This document shows positions 17,243-24,555 of a stretch of DNA of 64,000 nt, in pieces. The notes beneath the pieces were generated by a model, which searched no databases, had not been told where the DNA came from, and saw nothing but the letters and a program-made list of their open reading frames with translations. Numbering within the stretch: the stretch's first letter is position 1; every line of letters starts with the position of its first letter. The position numbers were made by a program, and so were the translations under genes. Source of the DNA: Acidimicrobiia bacterium (lineage in GTDB: Bacteria > Actinomycetota > Acidimicrobiia > IMCC26256 > JAMXLJ01); the NCBI GenBank assembly GCA_035651955.1, contig DASRES010000069.1, positions 124,001-188,000 of the forward strand, given 5' to 3'.

Positions 17243-17682
17243 CCAGCTCGACGAACGCGGAAGTCGTGCGCGGCCAGGAGTGGGAGCGGCCGACGCCCGC
17301 GAAGGATGGGGTGTCCTCGCACTACTGGGAGGCGGCGGCGCAGGGCGACCTGCTCATCCAGCGATGCCCGTCGTGCGGCAACCGTCAGTGGTACCCGCGC
17401 GCGGTGTGCACCGAATGTGGCGCGGATCCCGAGTGGGAGGCGGCGTCTGGACGCGGCACCGTGCACACGTACACCGTCATCCACCAGAACTACGCGACGC
17501 CGTTCCGTGACGAGCTGCCGTACGTCGTCGCGATCGTCGAGCTCGAGGAAGGCCCGATGATGATGGGCAACGTCACCGGCGTCGCGCCGGGGGACGTGCG
17601 CATCGGGATGCCGGTCGAGGTCTACATGGTCGAAGCCGAGGAAGGCCTCGCCGTCCCCTTCTGGCGCCCCGCGCGCTCGTGA
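17239..17682 (+). CDS. DUF35 OB-fold/zinc-ribbon partner of Ltp
   Basis: A 147-residue protein with a helical N-terminus (SSHYWEAAAQGDLLIQ), a rubredoxin-like zinc knuckle (CPSCGNRQWYPRAVCTECG, two CxxC) and an OB-fold (GRGTVHTYTVIHQ, then LPYVVAIVELEEGPMMMGNVTG). DUF35 proteins form complexes with Ltp aldolases and hydratase-like subunits and channel acyl-CoA substrates. It overlaps the Ltp gene by 4 bases (ATGA), so the two subunits are probably made together. It ends one base before a long palindrome that may end transcription. Confidence 0.88.
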   Translation: MTSSTNAEVVRGQEWERPTPAKDGVSSHYWEAAAQGDLLIQRCPSCGNRQWYPRAVCTECGADPEWEAASGRGTVHTYTVIHQNYATPFRDELPYVVAIVELEEGPMMMGNVTGVAPGDVRIGMPVEVYMVEAEEGLAVPFWRPARS

Positions 17683-17727
17683 AGATGCGGCACTGACGTA
17701 CGGATTGCGTACGTCAGTGCCGCATCT
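17683..17727. repeat. long palindrome, copy 1, at 3' end of DUF559 gene
   Basis: The arms are 20 bases, perfectly paired, around the loop GATTG. The left arm begins AGATGCGGCACTGACGTACG. The minus-strand DUF559 gene takes its last four codons and stop from it. A second copy at 18674-18714 differs at one paired position (G-C swapped to C-G), so the hairpin is maintained. It also lies at the end of the plus-strand DUF35 gene and could terminate both. Confidence 0.85.
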
Positions 17728-18637
17728 CCATGCCGAGCGACCGGCGGAGCGCCACGGTGACGTGCTCGGGGCGGCGCGTGACGTCGTGCCAGGTGAACCG
17801 CAGGACGCGCCAGCCGTCGAGCACGACGCGGTTCTGTCGGACGCGATCACGCAGTTGCGCGGCGCGGCCGTCGTGGAATGCGACACCGTCGAGCTCCACG
17901 GCGACCCGTTGCGCGGGCCAGGCGAAGTCGATCCGGTACCCGGCGCCTTGGTACTGCCTGACTGGGTCGGGAACGCCCGCCTTTCGCACGAGCTGCGCGA
18001 ATCGAGCTTCGAGCGCGCTCTCCGTCGGAACCGTCCTCGGGCCGCGTCGCGCGAGGACGCGTTTGATCACGTCGACTCCTGCTCGGCGGCACTCGAGGAG
18101 CTTGATGAGGTCGTCGTCCTCGACCAGACCGGCACGCCGAGCCGACTCGTATGCGCGCTCCACGATCGCCTCCGGGACGACCGCACCGAGCTGCACGAGC
18201 GTCATCCCGACCGACGTGACCGGGATGTCGCGCCGGACGTCCACCTCGTTCGCCGCGTAGGGCCGCGTCTCGTGGACGATCGCGTTCCTGAACCGCCGCC
18301 GTGCACGAGGGACGGTCACCTCGACGGGTCGACCCCGTACGCCGTCCAATCCCCACAACAGCGCGGCCGCGCGGTGAGACACGACCGCGTCGTCGCCGGC
18401 ATCGAGCAGCGCGACCGTCAGGTCCTGCTCCCAGGAGCGCGGGTATCCCGGCAGCCGGTACACGGCGGGCGCGACCCGTTCCCACCGTCCGGCACGGGAC
18501 CGTCGTCGAACGAGCGCCTGGGCGGATCCGATCGAGAGTCGGAGCCCGGCGGCGGACTCGAGCACCTGACCGTACGAGAACACGCCGTACTGCCTACCCG
18601 CGAGGCGTGCGATCGCGGAGTCCACGTCCCTCCGCAT
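17714..18637 (-). CDS. AbiEi-like antitoxin-domain plus DUF559 nuclease-fold protein
   Basis: A 307-residue protein common in actinobacteria. Residues 1-70 look like the AbiEi-type winged-helix start (RQYGVFSYGQVLESAAG, then GRWERVAPAVYRLPGYP). The middle is the adjoining AbiEi C-terminal-like part (AVVSHRAAALLWGLDGV). The last 100 residues are a DUF559/Vsr-like PD-(D/E)xK fold: RIDFAWPAQRVAVELDGVAFH supplies the D and E-x-D acids, followed by RDRVRQNRVVLDGWRVLRFTWHDV. The biochemical role is unknown; defence or mobile-element functions have been proposed for such folds. It is bracketed by two copies of a 41-45-base palindrome, and no toxin partner lies beside it. Confidence 0.8.
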   Translation of the reverse strand: MRRDVDSAIARLAGRQYGVFSYGQVLESAAGLRLSIGSAQALVRRRSRAGRWERVAPAVYRLPGYPRSWEQDLTVALLDAGDDAVVSHRAAALLWGLDGVRGRPVEVTVPRARRRFRNAIVHETRPYAANEVDVRRDIPVTSVGMTLVQLGAVVPEAIVERAYESARRAGLVEDDDLIKLLECRRAGVDVIKRVLARRGPRTVPTESALEARFAQLVRKAGVPDPVRQYQGAGYRIDFAWPAQRVAVELDGVAFHDGRAAQLRDRVRQNRVVLDGWRVLRFTWHDVTRRPEHVTVALRRSLGMEMRH

Positions 18638-18673
18638 GCGGAGATCTCACCACCGGGGTACGACAGCAACGAC

Positions 18674-18714
18674 ATGCGGCACTCACGTACGGATTGCGTA
18701 CGTGAGTGCCGCAT
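18674..18714. repeat. long palindrome, copy 2, upstream of DUF559 gene
   Basis: Arms of 18 bases (ATGCGGCACTCACGTACG and its complement) pair perfectly around GATTG. It matches copy 1 except for one compensated base pair. It lies between the DUF559 start (18637) and the end of the thioesterase gene (18725), both on the minus strand. Confidence 0.85.
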
Positions 18715-18724
18715 CTTTGGGGTT

Positions 18725-19375
18725 CTACCGCGGGCGGGAGCCGTCGGCGGGGGTGATCATGACGATCTCGGCCTCGCACAGCAGGACGTCGTCGTGGAAC
18801 GACTCCGCCGTGCAGAAGATCTTGCGGCCCTCCACACGTTCGACGCGGGCTTCGTAACGGATCGTCTCGAGCAGCGGGGTCGGGCGGCGCATACGGATCG
18901 TCAGCGTCCCGGTGTACCCGGCGATCCCGGACGCCGTCTGCGCGAAGCCGAGGAGCTCGTCGAATGCCGCGGCGACGAACCCGCCGTGCAGGCACCGCAC
19001 CGGTCCCTCGTACGCCATCGAGTACCACGCCTCGCCGTGCGTCACGCCCCGCTCGTCCATCCACATCTGCAGCGGTGGTGCAAGCGGGTTCGACCGGCCG
19101 CTGATGCCACTGCGCTCCAGCAGCGCGCTGTCGGGCGCGGGCAGGTCGGCGAGACCGTGGAAGCGCGGCAGCGCCTCGAGCCGGTCGGCCAGCGCGCGCG
19201 CCTGCTCGATCAGCGCGACGAGCTCGCCGTCGTCGATGCTGTGCACGTCGAGGAGCGCGACGTGGTCGATGACGCGCTTCGTCTCGCGCACGAGCGCGTG
19301 CTTGCGCGCGCGTGGCGTGTCCTCGGACGGATCGTCGGTGATGTAGACGGACCGGGGATCGGGCGGCAGCGTCAT
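18725..19375 (-). CDS. hot-dog fold thioesterase (PaaI-like)
   Basis: A 216-residue protein. The first 95 residues are helical and specific to it. The rest is a hot-dog domain: EAWYSMAYEGPVRCLHGGFVAAAFDELLGFAQ carries the HGG-x7-D/E catalytic segment, followed by strands TGTLTIRMRRPTPLLETIRYEARVERVEGRKIFC. It would hydrolyse acyl-CoA thioesters. ATG 19375 is the only good start. The next gene upstream on the same strand, an EthD protein, ends 22 bases away, so the two are probably co-transcribed. The physiological acyl group is unknown. Confidence 0.83.
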   Translation of the reverse strand: MTLPPDPRSVYITDDPSEDTPRARKHALVRETKRVIDHVALLDVHSIDDGELVALIEQARALADRLEALPRFHGLADLPAPDSALLERSGISGRSNPLAPPLQMWMDERGVTHGEAWYSMAYEGPVRCLHGGFVAAAFDELLGFAQTASGIAGYTGTLTIRMRRPTPLLETIRYEARVERVEGRKIFCTAESFHDDVLLCEAEIVMITPADGSRPR

Positions 19376-19397
19376 GTGCCGGCGGATCGTACGCCGC

Positions 19398-20006
19398 TCA
19401 ACTGCGCACGATCCGCTCGACGGCGAGCATGCGCCAGCCCGCGGGCGCGTCGAGGAAGCGACGCACGTCCGCTCGGATGATCTCCTTGCCCTCGTCGGAG
19501 TCGTACATCCGGTGCTGCAGGTCGGCGTAGGTGCGGAAGTGCAGCTCCGCGACGCCGTCGAGCTCCGGCGTCCGGTCGGTCAACGGCTCGACGACGACGT
19601 TCTGCACGTACCGCCAGATGCCCGGATGGTGCACGCGCGCCAGCGGTGCGTGCTGCTCGCTCCAATGCCGCGCGAACTCGTCGTGGTCGATCGCAGGCAC
19701 CCGTCGCACGAACGACACCCGCTTCACACCGGGCGACGAAGTGCCGTCGGGCCAGTCGCGCTCGTAGTCCCACTGCACACGCTCGTCGACCGCGTACGCC
19801 GCGAGCGCGTCGCGGACGACCGGGAGCGCGCCGGCTGCGTCCGTCGAGTCCTCCGTCCACACCATCGCGATCGCGGCAACTTCGTCCGGCTGCTCGGCGG
19901 GCGCGTCGGGATACGGCGTGTGGAGCGACGCGCGGTGTACGCCGGGAGCCGACGCCCACGTGGTGTCGTCGGGAGGCGCCTGCAGGGCCGCGACGATCTT
20001 GCGCAT
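19398..20006 (-). CDS. EthD-domain protein
   Basis: A 202-residue protein whose C-terminal half is an EthD-type ferredoxin-like alpha/beta barrel. It has VKRVSFVRRVPAIDHDEFARHWSEQHAPLARVHHPGIWRYVQNVV with the conserved HW..HAPL, then AELHFRTYADLQHRMYDSDEGKEIIRADVRRFLD. The N-terminal half may be a second, diverged copy. EthD proteins act as small dimeric barrels beside oxidative enzymes or as cyclase-like proteins. ATG 20006 is used; GTG 20012 is close by. It is divergent from the SDR at 20043 with only 36 bases between. Confidence 0.78.
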   Translation of the reverse strand: MRKIVAALQAPPDDTTWASAPGVHRASLHTPYPDAPAEQPDEVAAIAMVWTEDSTDAAGALPVVRDALAAYAVDERVQWDYERDWPDGTSSPGVKRVSFVRRVPAIDHDEFARHWSEQHAPLARVHHPGIWRYVQNVVVEPLTDRTPELDGVAELHFRTYADLQHRMYDSDEGKEIIRADVRRFLDAPAGWRMLAVERIVRS

Positions 20007-20042
20007 GATGGGCACGTTACGTGCTCGACGGAAAGGGTGACG

Positions 20043-20804
20043 ATGGGACGGCTCGACGGCAAGGTCGCGTTGATCACGGGCGCGGCACGCGGGCAGGGCG
20101 AGGCCGAGGCGCGACTGTTCGCGCGCGAAGGAGCGCGTGTCGTCCTCGCAGACGTCCTCGACGACGACGGCGCGCGTGTCGCGCGTGACATCGGCGACGA
20201 CGCCCGCTACGAGCACCTCGACGTCGGGGACGAGACGGAGTGGACGACGGTCGTCGACGCGACGACGCGGGCGTTCGGTTCGCTCGACGTCCTCGTGAAC
20301 AACGCCGGGATCCTGCGCCATCACGTCATCGAGGACCATCCACTCGACGAGTACCTCGACGTCATCCGGGTCAACCAGGTCGGGTGCTTCCTCGGCATGC
20401 GCGCTGCGGTCCCCGCCATGCGAGCTTCGGGCGGCGGGTCGATCGTGAACACCGCGTCCGTCGCGGGACTCGTCGGGAACGCCGGCCTCGTCGCGTACAC
20501 GGCGTCGAAGTTCGCGGTGCGCGGGATGACGAAGGTGGCCGCCGTCGAGCTCGGTCGCTACGGCATCCGGGTCAACTCGATCCACCCCGGCGGCGTCGAC
20601 ACCGCGATGGTCCGGACGGGCGTGTTCGGCGACCGCGACCCGAGCACCGCGTACAGCTACCTGCCGCTCGGCCGCATCGGCACCGTCGACGAGGTCGCCG
20701 CGATGGCGCTGTTCCTCGCGTCGGACGAGTCGAGCTTCTCGACGGGCTCGGAGTTCGTGCTCGACGGTGGCTCGACCGCGGGCGCGCCCGGCCGGCGCGG
20801 GTGA
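20043..20804 (+). CDS. SDR, hydroxysteroid dehydrogenase-like
   Basis: A 253-residue classical SDR paralogous to the one at 13494: [82 protein letters not shown], and a final [14 protein letters not shown]. The group includes 3-alpha/20-beta-hydroxysteroid and related cyclic-alcohol dehydrogenases using NAD. A purine-rich GAAAGGG lies 5 bases before ATG. It ends in an inverted repeat with the convergent nitroreductase. Confidence 0.88.
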   Translation: MGRLDGKVALITGAARGQGEAEARLFAREGARVVLADVLDDDGARVARDIGDDARYEHLDVGDETEWTTVVDATTRAFGSLDVLVNNAGILRHHVIEDHPLDEYLDVIRVNQVGCFLGMRAAVPAMRASGGGSIVNTASVAGLVGNAGLVAYTASKFAVRGMTKVAAVELGRYGIRVNSIHPGGVDTAMVRTGVFGDRDPSTAYSYLPLGRIGTVDEVAAMALFLASDESSFSTGSEFVLDGGSTAGAPGRRG

Positions 20805-20899
20805 GCGAGCGCGCTCAGTCCGCGTTGTCGCCGCTCTTGGTGCCTTCGGCGCCGGGCCGCTGGGCCACGCTCCCGCTCGCCTACCGGCTCGCTCGCTCA
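20802..20899. terminator. inverted repeat between convergent SDR and nitroreductase
   Basis: TGAGCGAGC at 20802-20810 and its complement GCTCGCTCA at 20891-20899 flank a 80-base GC-rich stretch with further short complementary runs. The right arm lies inside the 3' end of the nitroreductase gene. It may fold as a transcription end for both; no other feature is visible here. Confidence 0.35.
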
Positions 20900-21555
20900 G
20901 CCGGCCACAACGGCTCGCGCACCTCGAAGCCGACGTCGGTGCCCCACCGGTTCCGGAACGACACCTCGTGAACCGGGCGTCGCGGCGCGACACCCCACCG
21001 GCCGGTCGGGTACCCGAACGACACGCAGCACGCCATCACCCAGCCCTCGTCGGCCGGTACGCCGAGGATCTCCAGCGTCTCGTCCCGGTGGAACACGCCG
21101 AGGATCGACGTGAGCGACGTGCCGATCCCCTCCGCGCGCGCCGCGAGCTGCGCGCTCCAGATCGCGGGGAAGATCGAGCCACCGGTCGGATCGAGGCGCA
21201 CGAACCCGAACAGGAACAAGGGCGTCTCCGCGAAGTGGTCGGCGAGGTGTTGCGCCGACCGCACGACGCGCAGGGTCTGCGCCGACTCGGGGTCGTCGGG
21301 GTTCGCGCGCGCGTCCGCGATCCGCTGCGCGTAGATCGTCTTCCAGAGCTGGTCGATGCTGTCGTGGTACAGCGGCGCGAGCTTCGCCTTCACGCCGGGG
21401 TCGTCGACCAGGAGGAACCGCCAGTCCTGGGTGTTGCCGCCGCTCGGCGCGCGGATCGCCGCGTCGAGGATGCGCGCCTGGACGTCGAGCGGGATCGGAT
21501 CCGGCTTCACACGACGCATCGCGCGGGTCGTGTACAGCGCCTCGTGCAGCTCCAT
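20881..21555 (-). CDS. nitroreductase family protein
   Basis: A 224-residue FMN-dependent nitroreductase-fold protein. [42 protein letters not shown] gives the phosphate-binding Arg cluster and the SGGNTQ site. Further on come [21 protein letters not shown] and a C-terminal [17 protein letters not shown] before the final RRPVHEV. It reduces a nitro, quinone or enone group with NAD(P)H; in steroid degraders, relatives may act on ring ketones (inference). ATG 21555 is used, with GTG 21564 as alternative. It follows the zinc-alcohol-dehydrogenase gene by 13 bases on the same strand, so the two form an operon. Confidence 0.85.
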   Translation of the reverse strand: MELHEALYTTRAMRRVKPDPIPLDVQARILDAAIRAPSGGNTQDWRFLLVDDPGVKAKLAPLYHDSIDQLWKTIYAQRIADARANPDDPESAQTLRVVRSAQHLADHFAETPLFLFGFVRLDPTGGSIFPAIWSAQLAARAEGIGTSLTSILGVFHRDETLEILGVPADEGWVMACCVSFGYPTGRWGVAPRRPVHEVSFRNRWGTDVGFEVREPLWPAERASR

Positions 21556-21568
21556 GTGATTCACGTCC

Positions 21569-22507
21569 TCAGCTGTTCGGTTCGAGCACGACCTTGATCG
21601 CCCCGGACGCGCGGTCCGCCGCGACACGGAACGCCTCGCGCGCGTCCTCGAGCGGGAAGCGGTGGGTGATGATCGTCGGCGCGATCGACGGCTCGCGCGC
21701 GAGCAGCGCGGCCGCGGCCTCGACGTCCCGGCCGCCGGCGTGGTCGCCGTACGTGTACGACCACACGAACCGCAGCTCCTTCATCAGGGCCGGGATGCCG
21801 GGGACGGGCACGAGCCCCCAGTGCGTGCACAGCTCGACGACGGTCGCGCCCGGCCGGCAGAGGCGCGCGACGGACGCGAGCGCGTTCTCGGTCCCGGCCG
21901 CGTCGACCACGACGTCGTACTCGCCCTCGGCCGGCGTCGCATCCAGCGCCTCGCCGGCCTGCCGCTGCCGTTCGTGCCGCGCGACGAGCCCGACCTCGCA
22001 GCCCGTCGCGCGCGCGGCCGCGGCAGCGAGGAGACCGATGCTGCCCGCGCCGACGACCGCGACGCGCGTGCCACCGTCGACGTCCGCGAGCCGGAGGCCG
22101 TGCACGGCCACCGCGAGCGGCTCGACGAGGCACGCGTCGCCCGTCGACACACCAGCCGGTAGCGCGACGACCCCACGAGGTGACACCTCGAGCCACTCGG
22201 CCATGCCACCGTCACGCGCCACGCCGAGCGCTCTGGAGCTTCCCGTCCGGCAGAGGTGCCCGCGTCCCGCGTGGCACTGGTCGCACGCACCGCACGGCGC
22301 GCTCGGATCGACCGCGACCGCGGTGCCGTCCGGCAACGTCCCCGCGTTCTCGTGCCCGAGCGTGACCGGCATCGGACCGAGCCGCGTGAGCGCGAGGTCC
22401 GAGCCGCAGATGCCCGCGGCATCGACGCGCACGCGCACGCCACCTCCGGACGGCTCGTCGACGTCGACGACCGTGATCCCGTGCTCGGTGTTGCGGACGG
22501 CCCGCAT
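21569..22507 (-). CDS. zinc-dependent alcohol dehydrogenase-like (MDR) protein
   Basis: A 312-residue medium-chain dehydrogenase. Catalytic zinc site: GICGSDLALT, LGHENAG, and a later Glu in LVEPLAVAVHG. Structural zinc: CGACDQCHAGRGHLC. Rossmann loop: VAVVGAGSIGLLAAAAARATG. It is short for the family because the segment after the GHE motif and the C-terminus are compact. It should oxidise an alcohol with NAD(P). It is followed by the nitroreductase and is divergent from an LLM gene; the 72-base gap between them carries the leaderless box of the LLM gene. Confidence 0.85.
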   Translation of the reverse strand: MRAVRNTEHGITVVDVDEPSGGGVRVRVDAAGICGSDLALTRLGPMPVTLGHENAGTLPDGTAVAVDPSAPCGACDQCHAGRGHLCRTGSSRALGVARDGGMAEWLEVSPRGVVALPAGVSTGDACLVEPLAVAVHGLRLADVDGGTRVAVVGAGSIGLLAAAAARATGCEVGLVARHERQRQAGEALDATPAEGEYDVVVDAAGTENALASVARLCRPGATVVELCTHWGLVPVPGIPALMKELRFVWSYTYGDHAGGRDVEAAAALLAREPSIAPTIITHRFPLEDAREAFRVAADRASGAIKVVLEPNS

Positions 22508-22565
22508 CCGCCGGAGCTTACGGCCGGAGCTTACGCGGGCGGCGCGTCGCGTCGGCGGGTCGCAC

Positions 22566-22571
22566 TACGGT
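22566..22571 (+). promoter_or_regulatory. leaderless -10 box of LLM gene
   Basis: TACGGT lies 8 bases before GTG 22580, in the same arrangement as other leaderless genes in this window. Confidence 0.55.
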
Positions 22572-22579
22572 CGCCCGTC

Positions 22580-23419
22580 GTGCGCCACGGGATCACCATG
22601 TTCATGACCGACCTGTCGATGGGGCCCGTCGAGCTCGCGCGCGCGTGCGAGGAGCGGGGCTTCTCGTCGCTGTACATCCCCGAGCACACCCACATCCCGA
22701 CGAGTCGGCGCACACCGCCGCCGACGGGCGACGCCGAGCTGCGCGAGGAGTACAAGCGGACGCTCGACCCGTTCGTCGCGCTCGCCGCCGCCGCGACGGT
22801 GACGACGCGTCTGGTCCTCGGCACGGGCATCGCCGTCATCGCGCAGCACGAGCCGATCGTGACGGCGAAGGCGGTCGCCACGCTCGACCGGCTCTCGGGC
22901 GGCCGCTTCGTGCTCGGCGTCGGGTTCGGCTGGAACCGTGAGGAGATGGAGGACCACGGCATCGACGTGTCGCGTCGCCGCGCCCGTGTCCGCGAGCACG
23001 TGCTCGCGATGCAGCGCCTGTGGCGTGACGACGTCGCGTCGTTCGACGGCGAGTTCGTGCGCTTCGAGCCGAGCTGGTCGTGGCCGAAGCCCGTCCAACG
23101 GCCCGGTCCACCGGTGCTCGTCGGTGGGGCGCCCGGTGCCAAGCTCTTCGCGCACGTCGCCGAGTACGGCGACGGCTGGATCCCCATCGGCGGTTCCGGC
23201 ATCCGCGCCGCGCTTCCCGACCTCCACCGCGCCGCCGAGCGCGCGGGGCGCGATCCGGCGACGTTGCGCGTCGTGCCGTTCGGCGTGCTCCCGGATCCCG
23301 GGAAGCTCGAGTACTACGCGTCGCTGGGGATCGACGAGGTCGTCCTGCGCGTCCCGTCGGCCGGCGCGGACACGGTGCTGCGCGTGCTCGACGACCACGC
23401 CGCGCTCGTGACGCGCTGA
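22580..23419 (+). CDS. LLM class F420-dependent oxidoreductase
   Basis: A 279-residue luciferase-like oxidoreductase of the subgroup with the TMFMTDLSMGPVELARACEERGFSSLYIPEHTHIP start and RLVLGTGIAVIAQHEPIVTAKAVATLDRLSGGRFVLGVGFGWNREEMEDHG, then GPPVLVGGAPGAKLFAHVAEYGDGW. Actinobacterial members mostly use F420. GTG 22580 is chosen from the upstream TACGGT box; the longer frame upstream is a shadow of the divergent dehydrogenase gene. It is convergent with the CMD selenoprotein gene, with only 16 bases between the stops. The substrate is unknown. Confidence 0.87.
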   Translation: MRHGITMFMTDLSMGPVELARACEERGFSSLYIPEHTHIPTSRRTPPPTGDAELREEYKRTLDPFVALAAAATVTTRLVLGTGIAVIAQHEPIVTAKAVATLDRLSGGRFVLGVGFGWNREEMEDHGIDVSRRRARVREHVLAMQRLWRDDVASFDGEFVRFEPSWSWPKPVQRPGPPVLVGGAPGAKLFAHVAEYGDGWIPIGGSGIRAALPDLHRAAERAGRDPATLRVVPFGVLPDPGKLEYYASLGIDEVVLRVPSAGADTVLRVLDDHAALVTR

Positions 23420-23435
23420 CGAGTCCCTCGGAGCG

Positions 23436-23915
23436 TCAGGCCCGCCGGCTCGGATCGTCGATCTGGAGAACCTGCAGCAGACGGCCCAGCGCGAGGAACG
23501 TCGCGATGCAGATCGTCAGGTCGAGGACCTCGTCGTCGGCGAAGGCGGATCGCAGCCGCGCGAAGAAGGCGTCGTCGATCGCGAGGTGGTCGAGCACGAA
23601 CCGCTCGGCGTACTCGATCGCGAGCTTCTCCCGCTCGGTGTACGCGTCGTGATCGTGGTACTCGGCGACGTGGTCGTACAGGGCCTCGTCGACGCCTTGC
23701 TGCACCAACGATGCAGCACGGAAGTTGAGTCAGATCGGGCAGTCGTTGAGCTGCGCGACGCGCATCCGGGCCGCTTCGCGCTCACGCGCCGGGAGCCTGC
23801 TCTTCTTGTACGCAGCGTCGACGAGCTGGCCGATCGCGCTGCCCATCTCGGGCCGCAGCGACCACACCATCGCGGCGTCGCCACCATCACCGTGCGGGAT
23901 GTCGATGCGCGCCAT
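23436..23915 (-). CDS. CMD/AhpD-like selenoprotein with in-frame UGA
   Basis: A 159-residue CMD (AhpD-like) family protein from ATG 23915, read through TGA at 23732-23730 as selenocysteine 62. The sequence around it, RVAQLNDCPI-U-LNFRAASL, is the family's redox motif with the second Cys of CxxC replaced. Before it lies a normal CMD N-terminus (PEMGSAIGQLVDAAYKKSRLPAREREAARM); after it the normal helices (YTEREKLAIEYAERFVLDHL, LDLTICIATFLALGRLLQV). Both halves are in one frame with no other stop. TACGCT 6 bases before ATG gives a leaderless promoter. A strong hairpin follows the UGA. Such proteins act as thiol peroxidase-like or disulfide reductases; a selenolate would speed this. A stop-truncated pseudogene is the alternative, made unlikely by the matching case at base 2. 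Confidence 0.88.
23695..23732 (-). promoter_or_regulatory. UGA plus candidate bacterial SECIS hairpin of CMD gene 2
   Basis: The minus strand reads TGA at 23732-23730. A nine-pair stem (23718-23710 with 23706-23698, one G-U) then closes the loop GTT (23709-23707), whose G is base 21 after TGA. Past one G-A mismatch, two more C-G pairs form. Compared with CMD gene 1, pairs 14-30, 15-29 and 18-26 (counted after TGA) changed on both sides, while the loop and spacing are identical. Confidence 0.82.
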
Positions 23916-23940
23916 CCCGAGAGCGTACGGCGCCGCGCGC

Positions 23941-24555
23941 TCAGACGTGGTCGCGGACCAGGTCACGCAGCTGCTCGGCCGCGTCGAGCACGTCGCCGAC
24001 GGGCGCGACCTCGGCCAGCAGCGTCTCGAGCCGACCCGCGGAGTCGACGATCCGCTGCCACGTCCCGGCATCGAAACCCCAGGGGGCAGCGTAGGAACGG
24101 ACGGCCTCCGCCGCAGTGACGAGGTCGCGCGCGACGTTCTCGTTGTCGGGTCGGTGCGCGAGGCGGTCCGCGACGTCGTGCAGACGCGACAGCGCCTCCA
24201 TCGCGGCCTCGTCGTCGCCGTCCCCGTCCTCGGCGTCGGCCGGTTCGAGCGCGAGGTCGTCGTCGGCGATCGAACCCGCCTCCTCCAGCGCGTCGTCGAC
24301 CCGCGCTTCCTCCGCGGCAGGGACGACGAGCAGCGGGCCCGCCTCCCACCGGTACGCGATCCCCGCGTCGCGGAGCGCGTCGGTCAGCGCGGCGCGCCGG
24401 ATCGGGTCCAGGTTCGCGAGGTCGTACTCGAGCTCCTCGGCGTGGAGTGGGATGTCGCGCGGCCACGGGAACGCGGTCGACTCCGTGTGGCACGCGCTGC
24501 AGCGCTCCCACGTGGTGAGGTCCGTCCCGCAGACCGGGCAGATTCCCGTCTTCAC
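23941..24555 (-). CDS. zinc-ribbon protein of unknown function
   Basis: A 204-residue protein from GTG 24555 (GTGA overlap with the dehydrogenase gene upstream). Residues 5-24 form a zinc ribbon with two knuckles (CPVCGTDLTTWERCSACHTES). A short alpha/beta segment follows (PLHAEELEYDLANLDPIRRAALTDALRDAGIAYRWEAGPLLVVPAAEEARVDDALEEA), which looks like a DUF2007-type signal-transduction fold. After that come an acidic linker and a helical C-terminus with regular heptads. The stop is 25 bases before the CMD selenoprotein start on the same strand, so the two may be linked. I do not recognise a function. Confidence 0.72.
   Translation of the reverse strand: MKTGICPVCGTDLTTWERCSACHTESTAFPWPRDIPLHAEELEYDLANLDPIRRAALTDALRDAGIAYRWEAGPLLVVPAAEEARVDDALEEAGSIADDDLALEPADAEDGDGDDEAAMEALSRLHDVADRLAHRPDNENVARDLVTAAEAVRSYAAPWGFDAGTWQRIVDSAGRLETLLAEVAPVGDVLDAAEQLRDLVRDHV

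Noticed and set aside
23730-23732. UGA reassigned to Trp or Gly genome-wide
   Set aside because: Many genes here end in TGA within GTGA or ATGA start/stop overlaps and have complete family C-termini, so TGA works as stop elsewhere.
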